Source: Pedobacter psychrodurus (GTDB taxonomy: Bacteria; Bacteroidota; Bacteroidia; Sphingobacteriales; Sphingobacteriaceae). From it: DNA of 64,000 nucleotides. Made by a program: the position numbers and the translations under genes. A model generated the notes under the pieces. The model was not told where the DNA came from. It worked only from the letters and a program-made list of their open reading frames with translations, and did not search any database. Below, piece by piece: positions 24,163 through 33,321 of this stretch. The DNA lies in NCBI RefSeq assembly GCF_004331735.1, contig NZ_SJSO01000019.1, positions 49,395 to 113,394 of the forward strand. The letters are read 5' to 3'. Each line of letters begins with the position of its first letter. Positions within the stretch are counted from its first letter, which is position 1.

Positions 24163-24425
24163 TCAATATAAATGACATGATTTTAAGGGGATGAATAGCC
24201 TCGAGGTATCGTTGCGAAGCCGATTTTTCATCGGATGAGGCAATCTTACAGCGATCGCTAATAGCGTGCGCTTTAAGATTGCTTCGTTCCTAGCAATGAC
24301 GATTTCTCTACCGGAATCTATCAACGTTAGCGAATGCACCGAAGCCAAGAAAATCCTAAAAAAAGTTTAATTAAAGATTCCTCCTCCGAAGGAGTTCCTT
24401 TGGAACGCTACGGTCGAAATGACGA
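24163..24425. repeat. Cluster of palindromic intergenic repeats
   Basis: GAAGCCGATTTTTCATCGG hairpin near 24215, AAGATTGCTTCGTTCCTAGCAATGACG at 24276-24302, and an inverted CTCGACC-type unit at 24373-24424 (CCTCCGAAGGAGTTCCTTTG, GAACGCTACGGTCGAAATGACG). The 639-bp gap 23896-24534 otherwise shows no gene. Confidence 0.75.
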
Positions 24426-24534
24426 TCTACCGAATGACAGACTAAACTAATAAGATAGCTTATAGAAATCTGTGCAATCCTAACATCAGTGTAATCAACC
24501 CGTAAGAAAAAAGATAAGAAAATCTATGAAATTA

Positions 24535-25983
24535 TTATTTCCACCTCCACTCGCCAGCAATGCTTAAAGGTTCTTTTAGGTTCTGCGATTCTAAGAAAGC
24601 CCTTAGCTCCTCTTCACCCTGAACACCTACCGGAATTTTTGATGTGTTGGCCAAAGCGTAGGTTAACATTGCACTATAACGCACCGTATTTTTCAGTTCC
24701 TGCTCGTCAACCAGTTTAAAACTATCGCCATCTGAGTGATAAAAAGGACCGGAGTTATTTGGCAGTTTACCACCAAAACCACCGCCGGTAGGAATCCCCT
24801 CTAACATAAACGGCTGATGATCGCTATGCAAACCTGCACCAGCATTAAACAAGTTTTTAAAACCGGTATCAATCTTCACAATATCAGCTCCCCACGAGGT
24901 AAACAGATCCTTCATTTCTGATCTTGATGTAGAGAAACCTTTAGGGTCGTTGGTCATATCGTAGTTCAACATAAACTTAACCTGGTTTAATGTTTGGTCT
25001 TTCTTAGCCTGATCGATGTAGGCTTTAGAGCCTAACAAACCTTGCTCCTCACCCATAAACAGCACAAACTCTACGGTACGTTTGGTTTTTAAGTTCAGTT
25101 TTTTAAAGGTACGTGCCATATCCATAATGGCGAAAGAACCTATTCCATTGTCGATTGCACCGGTTGCTAAATCCCAACTATCTAAATGTCCACCGACCAC
25201 AATTTTATCTTTAGGCCATTCTGTCCCTTTAAAAGTAGCCACTACGTTTCTAGCTTTGATTAAACCAGAGAAATTGGTCATGGAAATGTGCGCGATCTGC
25301 GGGCGTGATTTAATTTTTTCTTTCAGTGCGGTACCATCTTCTAAGCCAATACAAATTGCAGGGATAGGAATCAATTTACCCGTTACCGAAGCTGTTCCGG
25401 TTAAAAGTACGCCATCTTTTACGGTGTTGATAATGATTACACCTATTACACCATATTTTGTTGCAATAGCGGTTTTCTCTGATCGGTGCAACGATTTGGT
25501 TCCTGCCGGAGAACCTGGCAATACACCTAGATAAATTAGGGCAATTTTACCTTTAAACTTCTCCGGACTGGCCTGATAGTCTGCTTCAAGTCCATTACCA
25601 GCATCTACAATATCGCCAGTAACATCTGCACTTACTGGCGAATGTGCTAAAGTAACAGCCTTCATTTTAGTCAGACTGTTTTTATCAGTACCAATTTCTA
25701 CACTGATTGTTTTTCTTGCCCAACTTTCTACTTCGAAAGGTTGAAACTTCACTTCACAACCGTAAGATTTTAATAAATCGAAAGCATACTGCTCTGCTTT
25801 TGCTCCGTTTGTAGAACCTGTTAAACGATGACCGATAGTTTCGGTTTCATATTTAAGTGTTTGATAAGCTTTTGAATTTTGCTGTACATCGGTATTGATC
25901 TTGGCAAAAACATCACCGAATTTATCCTGGGCATTTACAAATAAAGTGGTACAAAGAAGCGCTGCAGAGAAAAGATATTTCAT
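24535..25983 (-). CDS. Exported M28-family metallopeptidase with PA domain
   Basis: 482 aa from the ATG at 25983 (MKYLFSAALLCTTLFVNAQ, a signal peptide). A longer in-frame start at 26094 would hide the signal peptide and is rejected. A protease-associated insert is suggested by KYGVIGVIIINTV. The M28 di-zinc site is complete: VGGHLDSWD (His, Asp), AIDNGIG (bridging Asp), FMGEEQGLLGS (Glu-Glu), NYDMTND (Asp) and LHSDHQPF (His). Likely a periplasmic or surface aminopeptidase or carboxypeptidase that scavenges peptides. Confidence 0.93.
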   Translation of the reverse strand: MKYLFSAALLCTTLFVNAQDKFGDVFAKINTDVQQNSKAYQTLKYETETIGHRLTGSTNGAKAEQYAFDLLKSYGCEVKFQPFEVESWARKTISVEIGTDKNSLTKMKAVTLAHSPVSADVTGDIVDAGNGLEADYQASPEKFKGKIALIYLGVLPGSPAGTKSLHRSEKTAIATKYGVIGVIIINTVKDGVLLTGTASVTGKLIPIPAICIGLEDGTALKEKIKSRPQIAHISMTNFSGLIKARNVVATFKGTEWPKDKIVVGGHLDSWDLATGAIDNGIGSFAIMDMARTFKKLNLKTKRTVEFVLFMGEEQGLLGSKAYIDQAKKDQTLNQVKFMLNYDMTNDPKGFSTSRSEMKDLFTSWGADIVKIDTGFKNLFNAGAGLHSDHQPFMLEGIPTGGGFGGKLPNNSGPFYHSDGDSFKLVDEQELKNTVRYSAMLTYALANTSKIPVGVQGEEELRAFLESQNLKEPLSIAGEWRWK

Positions 25984-26106
25984 TAGAGTTAGTTTATCTG
26001 CTGAAAGTACAAATTTTAGCCAGAGATTGCTAGCTGTAACGTATATTTTGCTTAGCGCACTAAATTTCGCAAGCAAACTAACATTATAGAACATTCATTA
26101 ATCGAA

Positions 26107-26186
26107 TCGTCATACTGAACTTGTTTCAGTATCTATCCTGCCAATTTGTTGTCATTAAGACCCTGAAATAAATTCAGGGTGACGAC
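26107..26186. repeat. Two GTCAT-type palindromes (ACTGAAC..GTTTCAGT; CCCTGAA..TTCAGGG)
   Basis: CGTCATACTGAACTTGTTTC, AGTATC and GACCCTGAAATAAATTCAGG, GTGACGACC are adjacent hairpins in the gap between the M28 and TerC genes. Neither has a T run in the direction of TerC transcription, so a terminator role is not clear. Confidence 0.75.
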
Positions 26187-26211
26187 CATTATAAAATAGT
26201 CCCCATTAAGA

Positions 26212-27270
26212 TTATTGCTCTTTAACATGCGCCTTTTTCTTCGGGAAAGCCAGCGAAGCCACAATACTGATCACCAAAATACTCAGAATCACGATTAACG
26301 AATGTTCGGTAGTGAAACCCCATTTCTCCAAATAGGTATGGCCCAACATTTTTATCCCGATAAATGCCAATAATACAGCTAATCCGGTTTTTAAATAGTG
26401 GAATTTATGGATGATATTTACCAACAGGAAGAACATGGAACGTAAACCCATGATGGCAAAAATATTAGAGAAAAATACAATGTAAGGATCTTTTGTTACC
26501 GCAAAAATAGCCGGAATAGAATCGACCGCGAATAACAAATCGGTAAATTCAACAATCAGCAGCACCAAAAACAATGGCGTAACCAGTGTTTTATGGTTAA
26601 TTTTTACGAAAAACTTTTTTCCCTCGTACTTAGGATGAATAGAAAATATTTTCGAAGCCCATTTTACTACAGGGTGGTTTTCCGGATCAATCTTATCATC
26701 TTCATCTTTACTGAAGAACATTTTTATACCCGTAAAAACAAGGAAAGCACCAAACACGTATAGTATCCAGGCGAATTTTGTAATGAGTGCTGCGCCAACA
26801 AAAATGAAGATGAAACGCATAATAATGGCACCCAAAATACCCCAAAACAATACACGGTGATAATATTTTTCTTCAACGGCAAAAGCAGAAAAAACGAGTA
26901 CAATCACAAAGATATTATCTACCGAAAGGGCATATTCAATAACATAACCTGTTAAAAACTCTAGCCCGAGGTTTTGTTTATAAACGGCTAAACTTCCTTC
27001 AAAATCATCAGGAACCAACTTGATATGATGCTGATGGCTAATTACAATTTCTTTAAGATGTGCAAAATCCTTTATTCCATGGAGCTGGTGCCCTTCGGTT
27101 AACAGAATAAAGTAAAAACCGATAGCCAAAGCCACCATGATCAGACTCATTACTCCAGCTTGTTTTAAGCTCACTACATGCTCTTTCCTGCTAAAGAGAC
27201 CAAGGTCTAAAGCAAGAATCAGGACAATAAAAAGAAGAAAACCTAAGCTAAAAAGTAATTCGTTACCCAT
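26212..27270 (-). CDS. TerC-family integral membrane protein (Alx-like)
   Basis: 352 aa, about nine hydrophobic segments. Conserved TerC patterns include GYVIEYALSVDNIFVIVLVF, RVLFWGILGAIIMRFIFIFV and LIVEFTDLLFAVDSIPAIFA, each with an intramembrane Asp (SVDN, AVDS), plus NIFAIMGLRSMFFLL. These proteins are implicated in Mn2+ or tellurite handling. Its start codon overlaps the stop of the polyprenyl synthase gene by one base (TAATG), so the two are translationally coupled. Confidence 0.94.
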   Translation of the reverse strand: MGNELLFSLGFLLFIVLILALDLGLFSRKEHVVSLKQAGVMSLIMVALAIGFYFILLTEGHQLHGIKDFAHLKEIVISHQHHIKLVPDDFEGSLAVYKQNLGLEFLTGYVIEYALSVDNIFVIVLVFSAFAVEEKYYHRVLFWGILGAIIMRFIFIFVGAALITKFAWILYVFGAFLVFTGIKMFFSKDEDDKIDPENHPVVKWASKIFSIHPKYEGKKFFVKINHKTLVTPLFLVLLIVEFTDLLFAVDSIPAIFAVTKDPYIVFFSNIFAIMGLRSMFFLLVNIIHKFHYLKTGLAVLLAFIGIKMLGHTYLEKWGFTTEHSLIVILSILVISIVASLAFPKKKAHVKEQ

Positions 27271-28241
27271 TATTTTTTACGTTCAGTGGTGTACAGTACA
27301 AGTTGTTCTAAACCAGTTCGTGCTTCGCCAGCCTCAAAACTGTGCAAAATATCAAATGCTTCTTTCTGGTAATCCAGCATTTTCTGGTTGGCGTAATATA
27401 CACCTTCTTGGGCATTTACGAAATCGATGATCTGCTGAATTTTAACCGGATCATCCTGGTGATTTTTAACCAGGTTAATTATTTTTTTACGTTCAGTTTT
27501 TTCGGCTTTATTCAGTGCATAAATTAAAGGCAGCGTTACTTTCTTCTCTTTAATATCAATGCCCAAAGGTTTTCCTACATCATCTGTTCCAAAATCGAAG
27601 GTATCATCTTTAATCTGAAAAGCAATTCCAACTTTTTCGCCAAACAGACGCATTTTTTCTATTGTTTCATCATCCGCACCTGCCGAAGCAGCACCCGCAG
27701 CACAACACGAAGCAATTAAAGAAGCTGTTTTCTGTCGGATCACATCAAAATATAATTCTTCTGAAATATCCATCCTCCTCACCTTTTCTACCTGCAGCAG
27801 TTCGCCCTCACTCATCTGTTTCACCGCTTCCGATACAATCTGTAACAAACGGTGTTCATTATTGTTTACCGAAAGCAACAATCCTTTAGCCAACAGGTAA
27901 TCGCCAACCAAAACGGCAATCTTATTCTTCCATAAAGCATTGATAGAGAAAAAACCTCGACGCTCGTAAGCATTATCTACGACATCATCATGCACCAAAG
28001 TAGCTGTATGTAAAAGCTCTACCAAAGCAGCTCCACGATGGGTTGATTCTGTAATTCCACCGCAGAGTTTAGCCGCAAAAAACACGAACATCGGCCGCAT
28101 TTGTTTGCCTTTTTGCTTTACAATATAATGGGTAATCCTATCCAGCAACGGTGCGTCGCTATGCATAGATTCTTTAAAGGTTTTTTCAAACGCTTTAATA
28201 TCAGCAGCAATAGGTATTTTTATCTGTTCGATTCCCGGCAT
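27270..28241 (-). CDS. Trans-polyprenyl diphosphate synthase (IspB-like)
   Basis: Builds the long isoprenoid chain of menaquinone. 323 aa from the ATG at 28241 (MPGIEQIKIP). An upstream in-frame ATG at 28328 is excluded because the -7 box at 28263-28270 lies downstream of it. First Asp-rich motif LVHDDVVDNA (DDxxD) and second KDDTFDFG (DDxxD) are intact, with KQMRPMFVF and a PLIYAL region. Chain length cannot be read with certainty; Bacteroidota usually make MK-7. Coupled to terC downstream. Confidence 0.95.
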   Translation of the reverse strand: MPGIEQIKIPIAADIKAFEKTFKESMHSDAPLLDRITHYIVKQKGKQMRPMFVFFAAKLCGGITESTHRGAALVELLHTATLVHDDVVDNAYERRGFFSINALWKNKIAVLVGDYLLAKGLLLSVNNNEHRLLQIVSEAVKQMSEGELLQVEKVRRMDISEELYFDVIRQKTASLIASCCAAGAASAGADDETIEKMRLFGEKVGIAFQIKDDTFDFGTDDVGKPLGIDIKEKKVTLPLIYALNKAEKTERKKIINLVKNHQDDPVKIQQIIDFVNAQEGVYYANQKMLDYQKEAFDILHSFEAGEARTGLEQLVLYTTERKK

Positions 28242-28262
28242 TAAGTCGAAAAATTTTGATTG

Positions 28263-28270
28263 CAAACTTA
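28263..28270 (-). promoter_or_regulatory. -7 box TAAGTTTG of the polyprenyl synthase-terC operon
   Basis: Minus-strand TAAGTTTG, predicted start about 28258, leader about 17 nt to the ATG at 28241. It decides the start codon. Confidence 0.6.
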
Positions 28271-28533
28271 AGCTAATTTCCCATAAAAAGGTAATGTGTA
28301 GTCGTATTATTAAGGATTTGAAAAGCAATGGCAGTAATCCTTAACATCTTCCGTCCTGCTATTGCCTATAGTCCTCGCCCTCATGCTTCGGGCTGTGGGC
28401 TATTTGGCGCTATCAGGTTTAATTATTCTGGGTATTGCAGGCTAAAACCCTTCCATACGATAATTAATTTCGCAAAAATATTAGCTTTATTTAATTTCAA
28501 ATTTTACATTTAAACCAATATTCGGTGCCTTAT

Positions 28534-29535
28534 ATGAAAAAACGCTACAAAGTACTTATCGGCCTTTCGGCATTAATTGTTGCAGGTTATTTATTGGGCC
28601 CAAAACCCAAAAAGCCGATTTACAATGAAGAGCTGACCCAAGTTCCCGATCTGGAAGATTTAGACCGTTATGTGGCCAGCATCGAATCGATGCATAAAAT
28701 AAAACCAGGCAATGAAGCCGAAATCATCTGGGCCGATACCCTTCATCAGCAAACTGAATACGCCATTGTTTACCTACATGGTTTTTCGGCATCAAAAACA
28801 GAAGGCAATCCGGTCTATTTAAATTTAGCCAAAGGATTAAATGCCAATTTATATCTGGCCCGTTTGGCCGATCACGGCATTGATACACTTGCACCCATGC
28901 AATATTTTACCGCCGATCGCCTTTGGGAAACCAGCAAACAGGCTTATGCCATTGGCAAAAAATTAGGCAAAAAAGTAATTTTAGTGGGCACTTCTACAGG
29001 TGGAACTGTAGCATTAAAATTAGCGGCAACCTATCCTGAGATTAACAGTTTGATCTTGTTATCACCAAATGTAGCCATTAATGATAAAAACGCATGGCTT
29101 TTAAACAATCCATGGGGGCTACAAATTGCCAGAAAGGTTGTAGGCGGCGATGAACGTAAAGTGGACGACCGCACCGATGAATATAAAAAATACTGGTACA
29201 CCAATTACCGCCTAGAATCATTAGTAGAACTGGAAGAATTTATCGAGAGCAGTATGGTAAAAACAACTTTTCAAAAGGTAAAGCAGCCTATTTTAATGCT
29301 CTATTACTATAAAAATGAACTCGAACAAGATCCCGTTGTTCGTGTAGACGCCATGTTGAAAATGTTCGATGAACTGGGTACGCCAAACAGCTTGAAAAGA
29401 AAGCAAGCCATACCAAATGCAGATAATCATGTAATGGGATCGTATATTACTTCGAAGGATTTACCGAGCGTAGAAAAGGCAATTGAAAGTTTTGTGGGAA
29501 GTACATTGAAAGCAACTGATCAATTGAAAGAATAG
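28534..29535 (+). CDS. Membrane-anchored alpha/beta hydrolase (lysophospholipase-like)
   Basis: 333 aa from ATG at 28534. An N-terminal hydrophobic segment (VLIGLSALIVAGYLLG) anchors it to, or exports it through, the inner membrane. Oxyanion-region YLHGFSASKTEG, then VLVGTSTGGTVALK-like nucleophile elbow (GTSTG, Ser), an Asp in a later loop and NADNHVMG with the catalytic His complete an alpha/beta-hydrolase triad. It resembles carboxylesterase or monoacylglycerol-lipase-type enzymes; substrate not known. The GTG nine bases upstream is a possible alternative start. Confidence 0.85.
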   Translation: MKKRYKVLIGLSALIVAGYLLGPKPKKPIYNEELTQVPDLEDLDRYVASIESMHKIKPGNEAEIIWADTLHQQTEYAIVYLHGFSASKTEGNPVYLNLAKGLNANLYLARLADHGIDTLAPMQYFTADRLWETSKQAYAIGKKLGKKVILVGTSTGGTVALKLAATYPEINSLILLSPNVAINDKNAWLLNNPWGLQIARKVVGGDERKVDDRTDEYKKYWYTNYRLESLVELEEFIESSMVKTTFQKVKQPILMLYYYKNELEQDPVVRVDAMLKMFDELGTPNSLKRKQAIPNADNHVMGSYITSKDLPSVEKAIESFVGSTLKATDQLKE

Positions 29536-29621
29536 TCGTCATCTCGACTGAAGCTTAGCGAAATGGAGAGATCTATCTAGACAGATTTCTCGACTGCGTT
29601 GCACTCCGCTCGAAATGACGA
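29536..29621. repeat. Paired CTCGACTG-type palindromic repeat
   Basis: CGTCATCTCGACTGAAGC...GGAGAGATCT...AGATTTCTCGACTGCG...GCTCGAAATGACG: a long imperfect inverted repeat starting and ending with CGTCAT/ATGACG. Closest relative is 35645-35727. Confidence 0.85.
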
Positions 29622-29670
29622 TCCCATCTTATATCTACGGTATTAAATACCAATCTAAATCTCGCTCATC

Positions 29671-30174
29671 ATGAAAATTAAACCTATACTAATCGAAATA
29701 GCATGGCTTTTAGGCTGTGCAGTAGCATCATATGGCATACTTGTTATCATCTTAGGAAACTTTGGCTTGGGTATTAGTCTTCATGACACCTATTTTGTAA
29801 TTAAAGACCAATATTACCTGATCTGGCTTTCTTTCGTTTTAGCGTCTTTCCCCATTTATTTCATCAAAGAAAGCAGACATTCTTTCAAACGAAGATTACC
29901 ATTATTTATCTTTTTAATTTTAGGTTTAGGCTTCAGTTCGCTCATCATTAAAGTAAGTTTTATTTTTCTTTTTTTACCTGAGATCGGCAAAAATGGATGG
30001 ACGGTCTATCCTCCATTATCAGTTCATAACAGGGCAACAACGAACATTCTACCACAGGAAGGATTTCTTTCTATATTTTTAACGCCGATCAATTACCTAA
30101 TCTTATTTCAAATTACAGTTATCTCACTAATGTTATTTGCGACTTATAAATATGGAAAAAGCATGAATAATTAA
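29671..30174 (+). CDS. Small membrane protein with cytochrome-oxidase-subunit-I-like motifs
   Basis: 167 aa, about four membrane helices. ISLHDTYFVIKDQYYLIWLS (residues 36-55) resembles the HDTYFVV segment of heme-copper oxidase subunit I, and NGWTVYPPLS (108-117) resembles its GWTLYPPLS loop. The order is reversed relative to subunit I and the following His-x-His ligands are absent (KDQYY instead of AHFHY), so it is not an oxidase. It may be a derived accessory or orphan protein; no oxidase genes are nearby. Confidence 0.65.
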   Translation: MKIKPILIEIAWLLGCAVASYGILVIILGNFGLGISLHDTYFVIKDQYYLIWLSFVLASFPIYFIKESRHSFKRRLPLFIFLILGLGFSSLIIKVSFIFLFLPEIGKNGWTVYPPLSVHNRATTNILPQEGFLSIFLTPINYLILFQITVISLMLFATYKYGKSMNN

Positions 30175-30235
30175 TTTTAGAAATCTGAAAGGCAAAAATA
30201 AGAAGAATATTTCAGAGGTTTTAACTTGGATAAGA

Positions 30236-30279
30236 CTTACGAAGTTACCCTAGTGCAGGCCCAGGCTAAACTTCGTAAG
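30236..30279. repeat. Inverted repeat CTTACGAAGTT / AACTTCGTAAG
   Basis: Perfect 11-bp arms (30236-30246 and 30269-30279) separated by 22 bp lie just after the YpdA stop on the minus strand. There is no T run, so a terminator or protein site are both possible. Confidence 0.7.
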
Positions 30280-30282
30280 GCA

Positions 30283-31245
30283 TTAACCTAAAATATTCTT
30301 TACGATCATTTCAGCATGCACCCTCGAGTTTTCGATAAAAAGTTTGTGCGTATCCAATCCACCGCAAACTACACCAGCCAAATACAAACCTTTTACGTTG
30401 GTCTCCATGGTTTCTTCGTTATAAACCGGGCAGAGTGTTTCGGGCAATTCGATACCGAATTTTCTCAGCATGCTAAAATCTGGTTGATAACCCGTCATGG
30501 CGATTACAAAATCGTTCGGTATGGTTTTCATTCCTTCAGGTGTTTTGACATCAACCTCTCCTTCTCTTATTTCAACCAATTCTGAGTCGAAAAGTGCTTT
30601 AATTTCTCCTTCATTAATCCTGTTCTGAATATCAGGACGCACCCAATATTTCACATGAGGGCCAAGATCGCCGCTGCGCACAACCATGGTTACATTTGCA
30701 CCTTTTCGGTAAGTTTCTAAAGCGGCATCTACGCCAGAGTTATTGGCGCCAACCACTACTACATGCTGAAAGGCGTATAAATGCGGATCTTTGTAATAAT
30801 GCGTTACTTTGGGCAAATCTTCTCCAGGAACGTTCATCAACAAAGGAACGTCATAAAAACCTGTGGCAACAATTACATTCTTAGCGGTATAACTGGTTTT
30901 AGAAGTATTTATTTCAAAAAGTTGATCTTTTTTAACAACCTGTTTTACACTTTCGAAAAGATGGATATTTAAATCAAATTTTTCGGCCACGCGACGGTAA
31001 TACTCAACCGCTTCATTTCTATTAGGTTTCGGACTGATGGTTACAAAAGGTACACCCCCAATTTCTAACTTTTGAGAAGTAGAAAAGAAAGTCATAAATA
31101 CCGGATAGTTAAATAAGCTGTTTACCAAAGCACCTTTCTCTACAATTACATAGCTTAAGTTCGCTTTCTGGGCTTCAATTGCGCAAGCCATCCCTATTGG
31201 GCCGGCACCGATAATTAATACGTCGTAATGATTTTGATTTACCAA
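30283..31245 (-). CDS. ypdA: YpdA-type bacillithiol disulfide reductase
   Basis: 320-aa FAD/NADPH flavoprotein of the thioredoxin-reductase-like group that lacks a CxxC and reduces bacillithiol disulfide. FAD-binding DVLIIGAGPIGMACAIEAQK, then FMTFFSTSQKLEIGGVPFV, which is typical of YpdA, NADPH-binding VVVVGANNSGVDAALE, and the C-terminal GLYLAGVVCGGLDTHKLFIE. The cell also encodes BshA (48516-49658). The persulfide dioxygenase-rhodanese gene lies 85 bp upstream on the same strand, across a palindromic repeat. Confidence 0.9.
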   Translation of the reverse strand: MVNQNHYDVLIIGAGPIGMACAIEAQKANLSYVIVEKGALVNSLFNYPVFMTFFSTSQKLEIGGVPFVTISPKPNRNEAVEYYRRVAEKFDLNIHLFESVKQVVKKDQLFEINTSKTSYTAKNVIVATGFYDVPLLMNVPGEDLPKVTHYYKDPHLYAFQHVVVVGANNSGVDAALETYRKGANVTMVVRSGDLGPHVKYWVRPDIQNRINEGEIKALFDSELVEIREGEVDVKTPEGMKTIPNDFVIAMTGYQPDFSMLRKFGIELPETLCPVYNEETMETNVKGLYLAGVVCGGLDTHKLFIENSRVHAEMIVKNILG

Positions 31246-31262
31246 TTGGTTATATTCTTAGG

Positions 31263-31318
31263 ATGTCATTCTGAGCCTGTCGAAGCACATCATTACATTT
31301 CAACAGGCTCAATGTGAC
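31263..31318. repeat. GTCATTCTGAGCCTGTCGAAGC-type palindrome
   Basis: TGTCATTCTGAGCCTGTCGA...TCAACAGGCTCAATGTGACA forms an inverted repeat between the two sulfur/thiol genes. A related copy is at 35558-35630. Confidence 0.8.
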
Positions 31319-31330
31319 AATTTGCGTTTA

Positions 31331-32743
31331 TTATACTTTCATTGCTTTACTTGGGCATGCGAAATCGGTTCTTTTTAAACCGGTATTTTTAATTGCGCCG
31401 TAACCGCCAGCGATATCAATCACATTTTCTACTCCACGCGATTTTAAAATTGACGCTGCAATCATTGAGCGATAACCACCTGCACAGTGAATGTAATAAG
31501 TATCTTTTGGATTGATTTCGCCAGTCCAGTCGTTAATAAAATCTAACGGGCGACTGAGTGTAAATTCAAGGTGTTCCGATTCATACTCTCCAGGTTTACG
31601 CACATCAAGTGCGGTAATTTCTCCATCAAGGCTGGCCTGTTCAAAAGCTTCAGCCGAAATAGATTCAATAGTGTCGATTTCCTTACCAGCATCCGTCCAT
31701 CTTTCAAAACCACCATCTAAATAACCTATAGTACTATCGTATCCAACACGGGTTAAACGGGTAATGGTTTCTTCTTCTTTGCCCTGATCAGTAATTAACA
31801 AAATGGGCTGCTGTAAATCGGTAATCAAAGCCCCAACCCAAGGCGCAAACTGTCCGTTAAGACCAATATTGATCGAATTTGGAATAAAACCTTTGGCAAA
31901 AACCTGTGGATCACGAGTATCGAGCATTATCGCTCCTGTTTGGTTTGCGGTATCTTCAAATTGCTGAGGCGTCAAAGCATTTAAACCTTTCTCATAAACC
32001 TCATCAATACTTTCCACACCGCTTTTATTAATCGCTGCATTTTTAGCAAAATATTGTGGTGGCGGCATAATGCCATCAGTTACTTCTGCAATAAACTGCT
32101 CTTTTGTTAACGCTTTTAAGGCATAGTTCACTTCTTTCTGATGCCCCAAAGTATCGAAAGTTTCTTTACTCATGCTTTTACCACAGGCAGAACCAGCACC
32201 ATGAGCCGGGTAAACAATTACATCATCAGCTAAAGGCTTTATTTTCTCATTCAGCGAATCGTAAAGCATTCCTGCTAAATCTTCCATCGTTAAATGGCCT
32301 TTCTGTGCTAAATCCGGGCGACCAACATCACCAATAAATAAGGTATCGCCACTAAAAATACAATGATCTTTTCCATTTTCATCGGTTAACAGGTAAGTGG
32401 TCGATTCTAAGGTGTGCCCTGGGGTGTGTAAAACCGTAATGGTTACTTTTCCGATTCTAAACTGCTCGCCATCTTTAGCAATGTGCGATTTAAATTCGGT
32501 TTTTGCAGTTGGTCCATAGATAATTTCGGCACCAGATTTCTCTGCCAGATCTACATGGCCAGAAACAAAATCGGCATGAAAATGCGTTTCAAAAATATAT
32601 TTTATGGTTGCTCCTGCTTTTTCGGCTTTCTTTAAATAGGTTCCAACCTCTCTTAGCGGATCAATAATTGCAGCTTCGCCATCACTTTCAATGTAATAAG
32701 CGGCTTCTGCCAGGCAACCTGTATATATTTGTTCTATTTTCAT
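31331..32743 (-). CDS. Persulfide dioxygenase-rhodanese fusion (CstB/ETHE1-like)
   Basis: 470 aa. Residues about 1-250 are an ETHE1-type MBL domain with THFHADFVSGH (HxHxDx..H), VLHTPGHT and CIFSGDTLF, expected to bind one iron and oxidise thiol persulfides. Two rhodanese domains follow. The first (IMLDTRDPQVFAKGFIPN) has LITDQGKEE where the active Cys should be and is probably inactive. The second (ALDVRKPGEYES) has IHCAGGYRSM with Cys at about 424. Predicted to handle bacillithiol or other low-molecular-weight persulfides; neighbour YpdA supports this. Confidence 0.9.
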   Translation of the reverse strand: MKIEQIYTGCLAEAAYYIESDGEAAIIDPLREVGTYLKKAEKAGATIKYIFETHFHADFVSGHVDLAEKSGAEIIYGPTAKTEFKSHIAKDGEQFRIGKVTITVLHTPGHTLESTTYLLTDENGKDHCIFSGDTLFIGDVGRPDLAQKGHLTMEDLAGMLYDSLNEKIKPLADDVIVYPAHGAGSACGKSMSKETFDTLGHQKEVNYALKALTKEQFIAEVTDGIMPPPQYFAKNAAINKSGVESIDEVYEKGLNALTPQQFEDTANQTGAIMLDTRDPQVFAKGFIPNSINIGLNGQFAPWVGALITDLQQPILLITDQGKEEETITRLTRVGYDSTIGYLDGGFERWTDAGKEIDTIESISAEAFEQASLDGEITALDVRKPGEYESEHLEFTLSRPLDFINDWTGEINPKDTYYIHCAGGYRSMIAASILKSRGVENVIDIAGGYGAIKNTGLKRTDFACPSKAMKV

Positions 32744-33321
32744 GTTTAATAAGTATCGAGTTGTTGTGTATCAAGTATCAAGACATAACCTTACGCCTTA
32801 AACCCTTTAACTTATACCTCTTTACTGGCAAAAATAACGCTAAATACTTATAACCGAAATGATGTTGCTCATAATTGCAGAAGTTTTACTTACTGTAATA
32901 CAAAACTGCTAACTGAAAAATGTCAACTGTAATTGATTTGGGCGTTACCCTAATCCCGATGAATCGGGAAAGGGTCGGGCTTTTCAGGGCTGCGCTTCGC
33001 TACGGTACCGATGAAGACCTGTGAAACAAGCAAGCATACCGTAATAAATAAAAGCAGATGCTTAATCGACACTAAACCCTTCCAATCCCTAACGCAAAAC
33101 CCACCGTAAAAACCTGCCAGATATCTAACAAATCTGTTCCTTTCATGGTATCAAATACTGCAACTTGCTAAATTTAGCCAATTGCATTTATCTTTCATCT
33201 CTAAACCCGATCGAAGCGAGATGCCGATTCTTCATCGGCAGAAGCGTGAGCGGGACTGAAAACCTCCAAAAGAGCAGAACTGCTCATTTCCTTAAAAAAC
33301 TGTTATAAAACACTGGAAACA
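32744..33321. other. Intergenic region with short palindromes, no gene
   Basis: About 580 bp between divergently spaced minus-strand genes. It contains CCCTAATCCCGATGAATCGGGAAAGGG (about 32949-32975), and GAGATGCCGATTCTTCATCGGCAGAAG, GAGCGGGACTGAAAACCTCC (33215-33268), relatives of the 20.2-kb and 21.9-kb repeats. I see no ORF with coding character and no RNA gene. Confidence 0.55.

Noticed and set aside
24163..24348. 61-aa minus-strand ORF
   Set aside because: Composed of dispersed palindromic repeat text.
28328..28513. 61-aa plus-strand ORF
   Set aside because: No coding character; it covers repeat-like GC-richer text between divergent genes.
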